Shown: positions 1 to 6,910, counted from the first letter of the stretch. The stretch: 8,321 nucleotides of DNA from Candidatus Aminicenantota bacterium (GCA_004378665.1 SOIA01000085.1:1-8321); one strand, 5' to 3'. Notes: generated by a model not told the origin, from the letters alone. Numbers and translations are program-made.

Positions 1-18
1 TAGGCTTTTCAGTGGCGC

Positions 19-47
19 ATTATAACAAATCCCATTTTAAGAAGCAA
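19..47 (-). promoter_or_regulatory. Possible leftward sigma70-type promoter
   Basis: Read on the minus strand, a perfect TATAAT lies at 19-24 and TTGCTT at 42-47, separated by exactly 17 bases. The -35 box matches the consensus only in its TTG half. If active, it would drive a gene that begins just left of the window, making 1-276 a divergent intergenic region. No coding sequence for that gene is visible here, so this rests on the boxes alone. Confidence 0.4.
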
Positions 48-166
48 TATGAAAAGAAAATCGGAGCTCTCTCAGGAAAAAGTTGCGTGTATCCCTTTTT
101 ATATGCATTGCAATAAGCTAGAATAAAAATCATCAGATCTCCAGGAAAAAGGAGGACGAAAAACAG

Positions 167-280
167 ATGTGGAGCTGTCATTCCCGTTTGATCCATTTGA
201 AAAGAATCCGGAAGCTGACAGCGGAATACAGAATATGTCACCGAGTTCATCGGTTTGAGAAGATAGAGAGCATTTCATGA
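167..280 (+). CDS. Possible 37-codon upstream ORF overlapping the HAD gene start
   Basis: An ATG at 167 opens 37 codons ending in TGA at 278-280. That stop overlaps the ATG of the downstream phosphatase (277-279) as ATGA, the usual sign of translational coupling. A very strong Shine-Dalgarno sequence, AAGGAGG at 149-155, sits 11 bases upstream, slightly far, and serves no other start. The HAD gene itself has only a weak GAGAG before its ATG. The peptide begins MWSCHSRLIHLKRIRK, is basic and rich in His and Arg, and matches no family I recognise. Its unusual composition would also fit a chance ORF in a 5' leader. A weak -10-like TAGAAT at 119-124 lacks a good -35 box. No other gene is visible in 1-276. 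Confidence 0.3.
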   Translation: MWSCHSRLIHLKRIRKLTAEYRICHRVHRFEKIESIS

Positions 281-864
281 GACTCAAAGGAGTGGTCTTC
301 GATATGGACGGCACCGTGGTGGACGTGCCTTATGACTGGGGAAAGATCAAAGCGGAATTGGAAACCCAGGGGAAGCCCATACTGGTCTACCTTGAGAGCC
401 TCGAAGAACCGGAGCGCTCAGAAAAGTGGAGGGTGCTGGAAAAGTATGAGCACGAGGCCACAGGGAAGGCGACTCTGAAGCCTGGGATGCGGGAATTCCT
501 GGATTCATTAAGCTCAAGGGGAGTAAAAAAAGCCTTGGTGACCAATAATTCCTGGAAGAATACCAACTATCTCCTGAGAAAATTCAAGCTGGAATTTGAC
601 TGTGTCATCTCGCGAGAAAAAGGACTCTGGAAGCCTTCAGGAGCTCCGATTCTTGTAGCCCTTGAGGAGCTGGGATTGAGAAGAGAGGAGTGCTGTGTGG
701 TGGGCGATTCCCACTTTGATATTCGAGCCGCTCAGGAGGCGGGCATCTCGTTCATCTTTATCCTGAGCGAGGACAGGGAAAGATTTGATGCGATGAACGC
801 GGAGCTGTTCAGTTCTGTCGGAGAGCTCCAGAAAAGGGTAGAAAAATTGTTGCCTAATGACTGA
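277..864 (+). CDS. HAD-superfamily hydrolase (phosphoglycolate phosphatase-like)
   Basis: This 195-residue protein is a probable cytoplasmic phosphatase acting on a small phosphorylated metabolite. All four HAD motifs are visible. Motif I is DMDGT, with nucleophile Asp9 and general acid/base Asp11. Motif II is Thr89 in LVTNN. The motif III lysine is Lys119 in the WKPSG stretch. The acidic motif IV is GDSHFD, with Asp144 and Asp148 for Mg2+. Residues 17-75 between motifs I and II form a small helical cap, as in the Gph/PGMB-type subfamily. Length is slightly short but complete for such enzymes (about 200-230). Cap sequence does not reveal the substrate, and phosphoglycolate is only the family's common guess. 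The ATG overlaps the stop of a short upstream ORF. The next gene starts 113 bases downstream, so co-transcription with the VWA gene is possible but not shown. Confidence 0.88.
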   Translation: MRLKGVVFDMDGTVVDVPYDWGKIKAELETQGKPILVYLESLEEPERSEKWRVLEKYEHEATGKATLKPGMREFLDSLSSRGVKKALVTNNSWKNTNYLLRKFKLEFDCVISREKGLWKPSGAPILVALEELGLRREECCVVGDSHFDIRAAQEAGISFIFILSEDRERFDAMNAELFSSVGELQKRVEKLLPND

Positions 865-977
865 ACATGAAGAGAAGGCCCCTTTTTCCAGGGGAACGGG
901 CGCTTCAGTGGAACAATTTCACCCGCATGAGAGTTTACATTAATACAGGAGTAAGCGCCAAGTTTGGGAGGCAAACA

Positions 978-3104
978 ATGCAATACAGTAAGTCGTTTAA
1001 GTTAACTTCGATCATCCTTTTCGTTTTCCTTGCGGGATTTTTGACATCGGAACTTTATGCTGATGGGTTCATCGTCCCTAAGCCGCGTCCGGGAGAAAAG
1101 ATACCGCCTCTGACCGTGAAATACCATCGGGTCAGTGTGGAGATCATCAATCAAGTTGCAAAAACGTCCATCGATCAGGTTTTTATCAATAACCATCCCA
1201 GAGATATTGAAGGAATCTTTATTTTCCCTCTACCGGAAGAAGCCACTCTCTCTGAGTTCTCGATGTACATCGGAGACGAGAAGGTTGAGGGAGAGATCCT
1301 GGACCGCGACCAGGCCCGCCGGATTTACGAGGATATCGTGCGGAGGATGAGAGATCCTGCTCTTCTCGAATATGTCGGACGCAACATGTTTCGGGCTCGA
1401 GTCTACCCGATACCGGCTCGAGGAGAGAAGAGGATCAAGCTTTCTTACACCGAGATTTTGAAGGCGGAGAAAAACCTTGTCCGGTATGTTTATCCCTTGA
1501 ACACAGAAAGATTCTCTCTCCATCCCCTGAAAGAAGTCGCGGTATCAGTCAAAATCAACTCGAAGGTTCCGATCTCCAATGTCTATTCGCCTTCCCACAA
1601 GGTCTCTGTCCGGAAGGAAGGCCCAGGTCAGGCAATAGTGGGTTTTGAGGCGAAGGATATCAAGCCGGAAAAGGACTTTGTTCTCTATTACTCCCTTTCT
1701 CAGGACGAGATCGGACTCTCATTCATGAACTGGGAAGGTCCTGAAGATAACTATTTCATGCTGCTGGCCTCTCCGTCCTTTGTAGGTCAGAGGGAAAGAG
1801 TCCTCAACAAGAACTTGATTTTTGTCATCGACAGCTCGGGAAGCATGAGCGGGAAGAAGATCGTACAGGCTAAAGGAGCTGCGCGGTTTGTCATCAATCA
1901 CCTGGATAAGGGCGACAAATTCTCCCTTATCGATTTCGATGACGGGATCAGCCAATTTTCTTCAGAACTACTCCCTGCAAATTCCGAGAACGTGGAGAAA
2001 GCTCTCCGTTTTGTGGATGAGATCGAGGATTCAGGAGGCACCAACATCAACGATGCGCTGCTTATAGCGCTGGAGATGATCGAGTCCGGAGAGAGGCCCA
2101 ATTATGTTCTTTTCCTCACTGACGGCCTGCCCACAGTCGGGATTACGGGCATCGCAGATATACTGAAGAACATCGATAAAGCCAATGATCAGAGAGCCCG
2201 GATTTTTGTTTTCGGAGTCGGATATGATGTCAACACGGAGCTCCTGGACAGGATGTCAGGTGTCAACCGCGGCACTTCAGTCTACGTGGATGAGAACGAG
2301 GACATCGAGATCGCCGTATCCAATTACTACGAGAAGATTTCCTCACCTCTTCTTTCTGATCTCTACTTCATCTTTAGGAACATAGATGTTAAGGACGTGT
2401 ATCCGCGGACCATGCCTGACCTGTTCAAGGGATCGCAGCTTATTCTTGTCGGAAAATACAAAGGAAAAGGCCCGGTGTCAGTGACACTCGCAGGGAAGGT
2501 CGGAAAGCAGGAGAGGAAGTTTACGCTCCGGGACCAGAGATTGGTTAAAGATGATTCCTATAATTTTCTGCCGCGCCTCTGGGCAGCAAGACGGATCGGT
2601 TATCTTCTTGAGGAGATAAGACTCCATGGAGAAAACAAGGAGCTTGTCGAGGAAGTGAAGACGCTCGGGCTGAAATACGGGATCGTGACTCCTTACACTT
2701 CCTTCCTCGTGACCGAAAAGGAGAGACGAGCCATCGATGCCGCGGCTCCGGAAGCAGAAGAAGCCCTCGCGGCCCGTAAGACAACGGGCGCGGGCGCCGT
2801 GAAGATTGCGAGAGTCTCGCAGCAATTCAAGGAATTGGACATGGCCGTTCAGGTGACTTCCCAGAAGATAGTCTACAAGGAAGACAAGACGTTTTACCTC
2901 CAGGATGGATACTGGGTGGACAGCGTCTACGAGGAAGGAAGCTCTGTCAAAGAGATCCAGTTCAATTCAGACGCGTATTTTCAACTGCTGACTCAAAAAC
3001 CGGGGATCGCGAAATATCTATCCGTCGCGTCCAACTTGATTGTCCATTTTAACGGGAAGAACTACCGAATTACGGATGCTCACACGAAAGAAGAGAAAAA
3101 ATAA
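978..3104 (+). CDS. Exported VIT and von Willebrand factor A domain protein
   Basis: The frame is open from ATG 867, but I choose ATG 978. It has GGGAGG at 966-971 with a six-base spacer, and it starts a classical signal peptide: basic MQYSKSFK, a hydrophobic core to about residue 22, and a likely cut after LYA at residue 28. The resulting precursor has 708 residues. A VIT domain covers roughly 40-170, including the conserved ARRIYEDI and RVYPIPARGEKR stretches. A VWA domain covers about 278-455 with an intact MIDAS metal site: DSSGS (Asp285, Ser287, Ser289), Thr355 and Asp382. The C-terminal part carries the GIVTPYTSFLV motif usual in this family. I see no cysteine, C-terminal anchor or lipobox, which suggests a soluble periplasmic or secreted protein. 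The architecture resembles inter-alpha-trypsin inhibitor heavy chains. Bacterial relatives are poorly characterised and are thought to bind protein ligands through the metal site. A terminator follows directly. Confidence 0.93.
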   Translation: MQYSKSFKLTSIILFVFLAGFLTSELYADGFIVPKPRPGEKIPPLTVKYHRVSVEIINQVAKTSIDQVFINNHPRDIEGIFIFPLPEEATLSEFSMYIGDEKVEGEILDRDQARRIYEDIVRRMRDPALLEYVGRNMFRARVYPIPARGEKRIKLSYTEILKAEKNLVRYVYPLNTERFSLHPLKEVAVSVKINSKVPISNVYSPSHKVSVRKEGPGQAIVGFEAKDIKPEKDFVLYYSLSQDEIGLSFMNWEGPEDNYFMLLASPSFVGQRERVLNKNLIFVIDSSGSMSGKKIVQAKGAARFVINHLDKGDKFSLIDFDDGISQFSSELLPANSENVEKALRFVDEIEDSGGTNINDALLIALEMIESGERPNYVLFLTDGLPTVGITGIADILKNIDKANDQRARIFVFGVGYDVNTELLDRMSGVNRGTSVYVDENEDIEIAVSNYYEKISSPLLSDLYFIFRNIDVKDVYPRTMPDLFKGSQLILVGKYKGKGPVSVTLAGKVGKQERKFTLRDQRLVKDDSYNFLPRLWAARRIGYLLEEIRLHGENKELVEEVKTLGLKYGIVTPYTSFLVTEKERRAIDAAAPEAEEALAARKTTGAGAVKIARVSQQFKELDMAVQVTSQKIVYKEDKTFYLQDGYWVDSVYEEGSSVKEIQFNSDAYFQLLTQKPGIAKYLSVASNLIVHFNGKNYRITDAHTKEEKK

Positions 3105-3106
3105 GT

Positions 3107-3157
3107 AAATAAATGGGGTCAGGTCTCAATCCTTTAGAAACCTGGCCCTATTTATTT
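3107..3157. terminator. Bidirectional intrinsic terminator between convergent genes
   Basis: Arms AAATAAATGGGGTCAGGT (3107-3124) and ACCTGGCCCTATTTATTT (3140-3157) pair over 18 positions with two G-U wobbles, around a 15-base loop. The right arm runs into TTT and the left arm is preceded by an A-rich stretch, giving U-rich tails in both directions. It lies directly after the VWA stop and contains the stop codon of the convergent flavin oxidoreductase at 3152-3154, so it likely ends both transcripts. The GGGGTCAGGTCT core also recalls repeats found near REP-associated transposase genes, so it may have a mobile-repeat origin. Confidence 0.8.
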
Positions 3158-4243
3158 TTTAAGGTCCGCACAGGAGATCCCTCTTAGATTGAAACACCTG
3201 TTGCAGGAGATGCACTCTGACTTCTGGATCTCTCCGTCGCGGAACTTCTTGACTAAGAACGGATCACGGATGAAAGCCCGGCTCATCGAGACAAGGTCGG
3301 CTTTGCCCTCTTCAATGATTTTCTCCATGACTGAAAATGTTCTGATCCCTCCCAGTCCAAAAACAGGAATGGTCACCGCCTGCTTGATCTTGGATGCATT
3401 ATCGACAAAGTAGCCTTCTTTGTCTTCCTCTCGAAGCCCTTTCCAGACCGATCCTTTCCCGGCTTCGGCCATGCCGCCGCTGACCTCGATACCGTCCACT
3501 CCCTTTTTTTCCAGAATTTTCGCGATCTCGATGCTCTCATCAATACCCAGCCCCTCGGACAGAAAATCCTCAGAATTCAATTTCACGATCAGAGGAAAGT
3601 CCTTTCCTGTTGATCCTTTGGTTCCCTCGATGATCTCTCCGACGATCCGGAGACGGTTCGATAATGAGCCGCCCCATTCGTCTGACCTCCGGTTGGTGTA
3701 AGGAGAAATGAAGCTGCTCAGGAGATAGCCATGAGCCACGTGGAGCTGGACTCCGTCAAAACCGGCTTGTTTCGCTCTTCGGCCGGCCTGGCTGAAATCG
3801 TGGATGAGATCTCGGATGTTTTTCTGGCTCATCTCCTTCGGCATAACTTTAAAGGTCGGCTCATAAACGGCAGAAGGGGCAAACGGAGTGCATCCGCAGA
3901 TTTTCGGCGTTGTCTGGCGTCCGGCATGGGAAAGCTGAAGGAAAATGCACGATGGATTCTTGTGGACAACTTTTGTGATACGACTCAAGCCGTCGATCAA
4001 TTCGTCCTTGTCAGCGCCTGTCTGGTACGGGCTTGCAATTCCTGAAGTGTTGACGTATGCATGGCCAGTGATGATGAGCCCGACTCCTCCTCTGGCCAGG
4101 GTTTCAAAGAGTGCGACCTGCCTGTCGGAGACCGATCCGTCACGGTTGGCCATAAAGTCATGAGTCGCAGAGCGCACAAACCGGTTGGGGACTTCCAGTT
4201 TTCCGATTTTCACTGGAGTGAAGAGGATCGAGTCGATTTTCAT
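3152..4243 (-). CDS. NADH:flavin oxidoreductase, Old Yellow Enzyme family, with C-terminal Cys cluster
   Basis: A 363-residue FMN-dependent TIM-barrel oxidoreductase, expected to reduce activated C=C bonds in the cytoplasm. Family marks include PNRFVRSATHDF at 19-30 near the flavin and the long signature at 161-193. The signature holds the substrate-binding pair His168/His171, Tyr173, and an NRRSDEWGGS end. The phosphate-binding GLGGIRTF (296-303) and SMSRAFIRDP (319-328) segments are also present. The C-terminus holds Cys344, Cys347, Cys350 and Cys358 (Cx2Cx2Cx7C). This resembles the Fe-S ligands of 2,4-dienoyl-CoA reductase and BaiH-type enzymes, yet the protein stops there, without their FAD/NAD(P)H domain. 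If a cluster is bound, electrons must come from elsewhere. The start is well supported, with AAGGAGG (complement of 4249-4255) five bases before ATG. The stop lies inside the shared terminator. The physiological substrate cannot be read from the sequence. Confidence 0.92.
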   Translation of the reverse strand: MKIDSILFTPVKIGKLEVPNRFVRSATHDFMANRDGSVSDRQVALFETLARGGVGLIITGHAYVNTSGIASPYQTGADKDELIDGLSRITKVVHKNPSCIFLQLSHAGRQTTPKICGCTPFAPSAVYEPTFKVMPKEMSQKNIRDLIHDFSQAGRRAKQAGFDGVQLHVAHGYLLSSFISPYTNRRSDEWGGSLSNRLRIVGEIIEGTKGSTGKDFPLIVKLNSEDFLSEGLGIDESIEIAKILEKKGVDGIEVSGGMAEAGKGSVWKGLREEDKEGYFVDNASKIKQAVTIPVFGLGGIRTFSVMEKIIEEGKADLVSMSRAFIRDPFLVKKFRDGEIQKSECISCNRCFNLRGISCADLKK

Positions 4244-4330
4244 GTTGTCCTCCTTCGGCTCAAGCTAAACTCACCGTGGAGTAAAAGAAACCGGAACCTT
4301 GATTTCGTGAAAAACCAACTTAAAAAGCTC

Positions 4331-4359
4331 ATGTTACTGAATATATTTAATAGTGTCGG
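4331..4359 (-). promoter_or_regulatory. Weak candidate promoter for the flavin oxidoreductase
   Basis: On the minus strand, CCGACA (complement of 4354-4359) and TAACAT (complement of 4331-4336) are separated by 17 bases. Each matches the sigma70 consensus at four of six positions. It would give an untranslated leader of about 80 bases. The -10 box falls within the left copy of the direct repeat. The region is AT-rich, so chance matches are likely. Confidence 0.25.
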
Positions 4360-4404
4360 TAGATTTTATGAATGATCCAGGTTCGTTATGTTAACAGAAT
4401 ATAT
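4331..4404 (+). repeat. Imperfect direct repeat, possible operator pair
   Basis: ATGTTACTGAATATAT at 4331-4346 recurs as ATGTTAACAGAATATAT at 4388-4404, differing by one inserted base and one substitution. The copies start 57 bases apart, between divergent genes, which is where paired regulator sites are often found. No regulator gene is present in the window, so any binding protein is unknown. Confidence 0.5.
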
Positions 4405-4496
4405 ACGTTCAGGTCTACTTCGGAGGATTCAGATTCCGGTGATGCAGAGAAAGAAACGGTGGGCTCTCTCTCAGGAGAGATTTTGTATAAACTGAC

Positions 4497-4524
4497 TTGA
4501 TTTCTTAAAGATAATCGATACAAT
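4497..4524 (+). promoter_or_regulatory. Candidate promoter for the aminotransferase-DUF362 operon
   Basis: TTGATT at 4497-4502 and TACAAT at 4519-4524 are separated by 16 bases and resemble sigma70 boxes (four and five of six matches). Transcription would begin near 4531, leaving a leader of about 24 bases that contains the AAGGAG ribosome binding site at 4544-4549. Confidence 0.5.
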
Positions 4525-4554
4525 GGGGAGAGATTTTGAGGTGAAGGAGAGAAA

Positions 4555-5700
4555 ATGCACAAAGAAAAGCTCCTGATGATTCCCGGACCGAGCCCTGTTC
4601 ATCCCCGTATCCTCAACAGCCTTTCCATCCCCACGGTTTCTCATGTGAGCCCAGAGCTTGTGGCCGAGATGAAAAAGGCTCTGGACAACTTGAAGACAAT
4701 CGTCTTCTGCGAGAAAGGAGAACCTTTCATCGTATCAGGTGCGGGAACCCTGGCCATGGAAATGGCAATTTTGAATCTCATCGGAAAAGGAGAAAAATTC
4801 CTTGTCCTCTCCCAGGGTTTTTTCGGGGAGAGGATGGTCCAGATAGCCCAGAGTTTTGGACTCGACTGTGACCTTATAGAGAGCGAATGGGGAAAGGCGG
4901 TCTTGCCAGAGGAGTTGGAAGTCAAACTTCGAGAGGAAGAATATAAGGCTGTGGTGTCTACGCACGTGGACACATGCACAGGGGCCTGTGCCCCGATAAA
5001 AGATTATGCGGAGATCCTCAAGGGACACAGCATCCACTTTATTCTCGATGGAGTCTGTGCGACAGGAGGGATCGAAGAACGGATGGATGACTGGGGGATC
5101 GATGTGGTCCTGACTGCGGCGCAGAAATGCTTCGGGGCCCCTCCGGGCTTAGCGGTCCTAGTTGTGTCGCAGAGAGCGATGGAGAAGAGGAGACGCATGG
5201 AAAAGGTCCCTGCATATTATTCCGACCTTTTGAACTGGCTGCCTATCATGAAGGATCCATCCAAGTATTTTTCGACTCCCTGCGTCAACGAAATCAGAGC
5301 GTTTTATGAGAGCACGAGGATCGTCCTTGAGGAAGGAATGGAAAAAAGATTCCTCCGCCACGCTCGAGTCGCCCGGGCCATCAGAACGGCTTTGGCCGAA
5401 CTGAAATTTTCCTTCTTCACTCAGGAGTCGTTTCTGGCGGATACACTCTCTGTTGTCGAGTATCCGGAGGGTGTGGAAGACAAGGCCTTCCGGAAAATAT
5501 TCTCCGAGAATGGAGTTGTTGTGGCCGGAGGATTAGGGGAGACGGCCGGAAAGGTTTTCCGTATGGGTCACATGGGGAACTTGTCCGCGTCCCAGGTCCT
5601 TTTTGCCATCGATGCTTTAGAACGAACACTGTCATCTTTGGGATACAGTTTTCAGCCGGGTTCAGGGCTGGGGGCGGCCAAAGAGATCCTGGAAGGATGA
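4555..5700 (+). CDS. PLP-dependent class V aminotransferase (alanine-glyoxylate / serine-pyruvate type)
   Basis: A 381-residue fold-type I aminotransferase, the usual length for the alanine-glyoxylate aminotransferase family. Family marks are the N-terminal LLMIPGPSPVHPRIL (6-20), the phosphate-binding SGAGTLAMEM (61-70), and a THVDTCTGA substrate/cofactor loop near 136-144. Asp165 in LDGVCATGG contacts the pyridine nitrogen. The Schiff-base lysine is Lys191 in AAQKCFGAPPGLAVL. A C-terminal GGLGETAGKVFRMGHMG segment carries the carboxylate-binding Arg typical of the family. Members move amino groups among alanine, serine, aspartate, glyoxylate and pyruvate, and sequence alone does not choose among them. 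The start has AAGGAG at 4544-4549 with a five-base spacer. The stop overlaps or nearly abuts the DUF362 gene, so the two are probably one operon. No serine-pathway gene such as a 3-phosphoglycerate dehydrogenase is adjacent. Confidence 0.92.
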   Translation: MHKEKLLMIPGPSPVHPRILNSLSIPTVSHVSPELVAEMKKALDNLKTIVFCEKGEPFIVSGAGTLAMEMAILNLIGKGEKFLVLSQGFFGERMVQIAQSFGLDCDLIESEWGKAVLPEELEVKLREEEYKAVVSTHVDTCTGACAPIKDYAEILKGHSIHFILDGVCATGGIEERMDDWGIDVVLTAAQKCFGAPPGLAVLVVSQRAMEKRRRMEKVPAYYSDLLNWLPIMKDPSKYFSTPCVNEIRAFYESTRIVLEEGMEKRFLRHARVARAIRTALAELKFSFFTQESFLADTLSVVEYPEGVEDKAFRKIFSENGVVVAGGLGETAGKVFRMGHMGNLSASQVLFAIDALERTLSSLGYSFQPGSGLGAAKEILEG

Positions 5701-5714
5701 GGAGTCAGAGAGGA

Positions 5715-6821
5715 ATGTCGAGTCGAGTTTTTTTTATTCCCGCAAACAGAGATGAAGGGGATGAGGCTGTAGCGGCTAAAGTAGAAAAGGTTTTTTTCGA
5801 AACAGGCTTACTGGACAAAATAGAGGACAAATCCTTCGTAGCCATGAAGATCCATTTTGGCGAGCAAGATAATACGGGATTTATCAAACCTCAGTGGCTT
5901 GTGGACATCATCAGGAAGATCAAAGAAAAAACATCCCGGGTGTTTTTGACGGACTCCAATACACTGTATGTCGGGAAAAGAAGCAATTCCGTCGAACATC
6001 TTCACCTTGCCTGGGGTCATGGATTCACTCCGGAGAATGTCGGGATTCCGGTCATCATCGCGGATGGCCTCAAAGGCGGAGAGGATGAGGAGGTGAAGGT
6101 TAACCTGAAGAGAGTGAAGACAGCCAAAATCGGAAGCGTCTTCCTCAATTCGGACGTCCTCGTGTGCATGAGTCATTTCACGGGACACGGATTATCAGGA
6201 TTTGGAGCGGCCATAAAAAACCTGGGAATGGGATGCGCATCGAGAGCCGGGAAGCTGGACCAGCACTCTGAGGTGCACCCCTGGATCAATCCGAAGCATT
6301 GCACAAATTGTGGAGTGTGCTTTGACTACTGTCCGGCTGAAGCCATTGTCCAAAAGGATGATAAAGCGTTCATCATCGAGGATAAATGCATTGGGTGTGG
6401 CGAATGCCTGGTCGTCTGCAGCGCTGGAGCCGTTAAATTCCGCTGGGATTCGGATGTTGTTCGCGTCCAGGAGAAAATAAGTGAATACGCCTTCAGTCTG
6501 TGGAAGTCTTTGAAAGGGAATGCCGGATGCATCAATGTTCTGCTCAATATCACCAAGGACTGCGACTGCATGTCCAAGGATGAGCCGGCCATAGTGGAGG
6601 ATATCGGGATCCTTGGGTCTCTCGATCCTGTTGCCGTTGATCAGGCCTCTGTGGATATGGTGATCGAGAGGAGCGGTAAAGATATACTGAAGGTCGGTTA
6701 TGATGTGGATTGGTCAGTTCAGCTCCAGCATGGTGTCGAGATCGGTCTGGGAAGCCGGGACTATGAACTGATCCAGCTTGGGACCCCAACACAATCGGGG
6801 CGAGGGGATTCGAACCCCTGA
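5715..6821 (+). CDS. DUF362 domain protein with two 4Fe-4S ferredoxin motifs
   Basis: I take ATG 5715 as the start. AGGAG at 5700-5704 lies ten bases upstream, and homologues typically begin close to the VFFIPA strand. An alternative ATG at 5697 overlaps the aminotransferase stop as ATGA but abuts its GGAAGG with no spacer. From 5715 the protein has 368 residues and no signal peptide. The DUF362 core spans about 1-180 (KIHFGEQDNTGFIKP, LTDSNTLYVGKRSN, MSHFTGHGLSGFGAAIKNLGMG). Two ferredoxin-like motifs follow: Cys196/199/202/206-Pro and Cys225/228/231/235. Extra cysteines occur at 151, 174, 272, 283 and 285. The domain then resumes to the usual GLGSRDYELIQL ending. The family is a cytoplasmic Fe-S protein of unsettled function. 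The frame continues past that ending into the opposite-strand tRNA-Pro, adding about eleven residues before TGA at 6819-6821. Confidence 0.9.
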   Translation: MSSRVFFIPANRDEGDEAVAAKVEKVFFETGLLDKIEDKSFVAMKIHFGEQDNTGFIKPQWLVDIIRKIKEKTSRVFLTDSNTLYVGKRSNSVEHLHLAWGHGFTPENVGIPVIIADGLKGGEDEEVKVNLKRVKTAKIGSVFLNSDVLVCMSHFTGHGLSGFGAAIKNLGMGCASRAGKLDQHSEVHPWINPKHCTNCGVCFDYCPAEAIVQKDDKAFIIEDKCIGCGECLVVCSAGAVKFRWDSDVVRVQEKISEYAFSLWKSLKGNAGCINVLLNITKDCDCMSKDEPAIVEDIGILGSLDPVAVDQASVDMVIERSGKDILKVGYDVDWSVQLQHGVEIGLGSRDYELIQLGTPTQSGRGDSNP

Positions 6822-6869
6822 CCCCAGCGTCCCGAACGCTGTGCGCTAACCAGACTGCGCCACGCCCCG
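6795..6869 (-). tRNA. tRNA-Pro (anticodon CGG)
   Basis: Read on the minus strand, all four arms form. The acceptor is CGGGGCG pairing with CGCCCCG, the D stem GCGC/GCGC, the anticodon stem CAGCG/CGCTG, and the T stem AGGGG/CCCCT around TTCGAAT. The anticodon loop TTCGGGA gives CGG (complement of 6832-6834), followed by G37, typical of proline tRNAs. The C1-G72 pair and A73 agree with bacterial proline identity elements. The 3' CCA is not encoded, since TTG follows A73, so a CCA-adding enzyme must complete it. The 3' half is antisense to the last 27 bases of the DUF362 gene. Confidence 0.97.
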
Positions 6870-6881
6870 ATAGTCCATTCA

Positions 6882-6910
6882 ATTATAGCGATAAACACAG
6901 AAAGATGAAA
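6882..6910 (-). promoter_or_regulatory. Promoter of tRNA-Pro
   Basis: On the minus strand a perfect TATAAT (complement of 6882-6887) ends 12 bases before the first tRNA base, placing initiation about five bases upstream of the mature 5' end. The -35 region TTTCAT (complement of 6905-6910, 17-base spacer) is poor. The GTPase gene upstream has no clear terminator, so read-through from it may also supply the tRNA. Confidence 0.6.

Larger units (their letters stand above)
4244..4554. other. 311-base divergent intergenic region
   Basis: AT-rich spacer between the leftward flavin oxidoreductase and the rightward aminotransferase. It holds the ribosome binding sites and candidate promoters of both genes and an imperfect direct repeat at 4331-4346 and 4388-4404. 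It also has a small hairpin at 4465-4480 (TCTCTC/GAGAGA, four-base loop) followed by TTTT, too weak to call a terminator. I see no convincing coding sequence in it. Confidence 0.7.

Noticed and set aside
879..894. Hairpin CCCCT/AGGGG after the HAD gene as a terminator
   Set aside because: The stem has only five pairs and is followed by AACGG rather than a T run.
867..977. N-terminal extension of the VWA protein from ATG 867
   Set aside because: The added 37 residues would bury the signal peptide, and ATG 867 has no binding site. ATG 978 has GGGAGG at the right distance and directly starts the signal peptide.
2478..2825. Long antisense ORFs inside the VWA gene and other genes
   Set aside because: They lie opposite well-supported family proteins, lack binding sites, and their translations show no recognisable domain.
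4061..4375. Rightward ORF of 104 codons across the start of the flavin oxidoreductase
   Set aside because: It is antisense to the conserved N-terminus and the ribosome binding site of that gene, and has no family resemblance.
4465..4480. TCTCTC/GAGAGA hairpin followed by TTTT as an attenuator for the aminotransferase
   Set aside because: It lies upstream of the best promoter candidate, and a six-pair stem with a short T run is weak.
5697..5714. DUF362 start at ATG 5697 overlapping the aminotransferase stop
   Set aside because: The purine-rich GGAAGG directly abuts the ATG, leaving no spacer. ATG 5715 has AGGAG at ten bases and a better-fitting N-terminus. The overlap is not excluded.
6777..6790. 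Near-palindrome TTGGGACCCCAA at the end of DUF362 as a terminator
   Set aside because: It lies inside the coding frame, the stem is only four to five pairs, and there is no T run on either strand.
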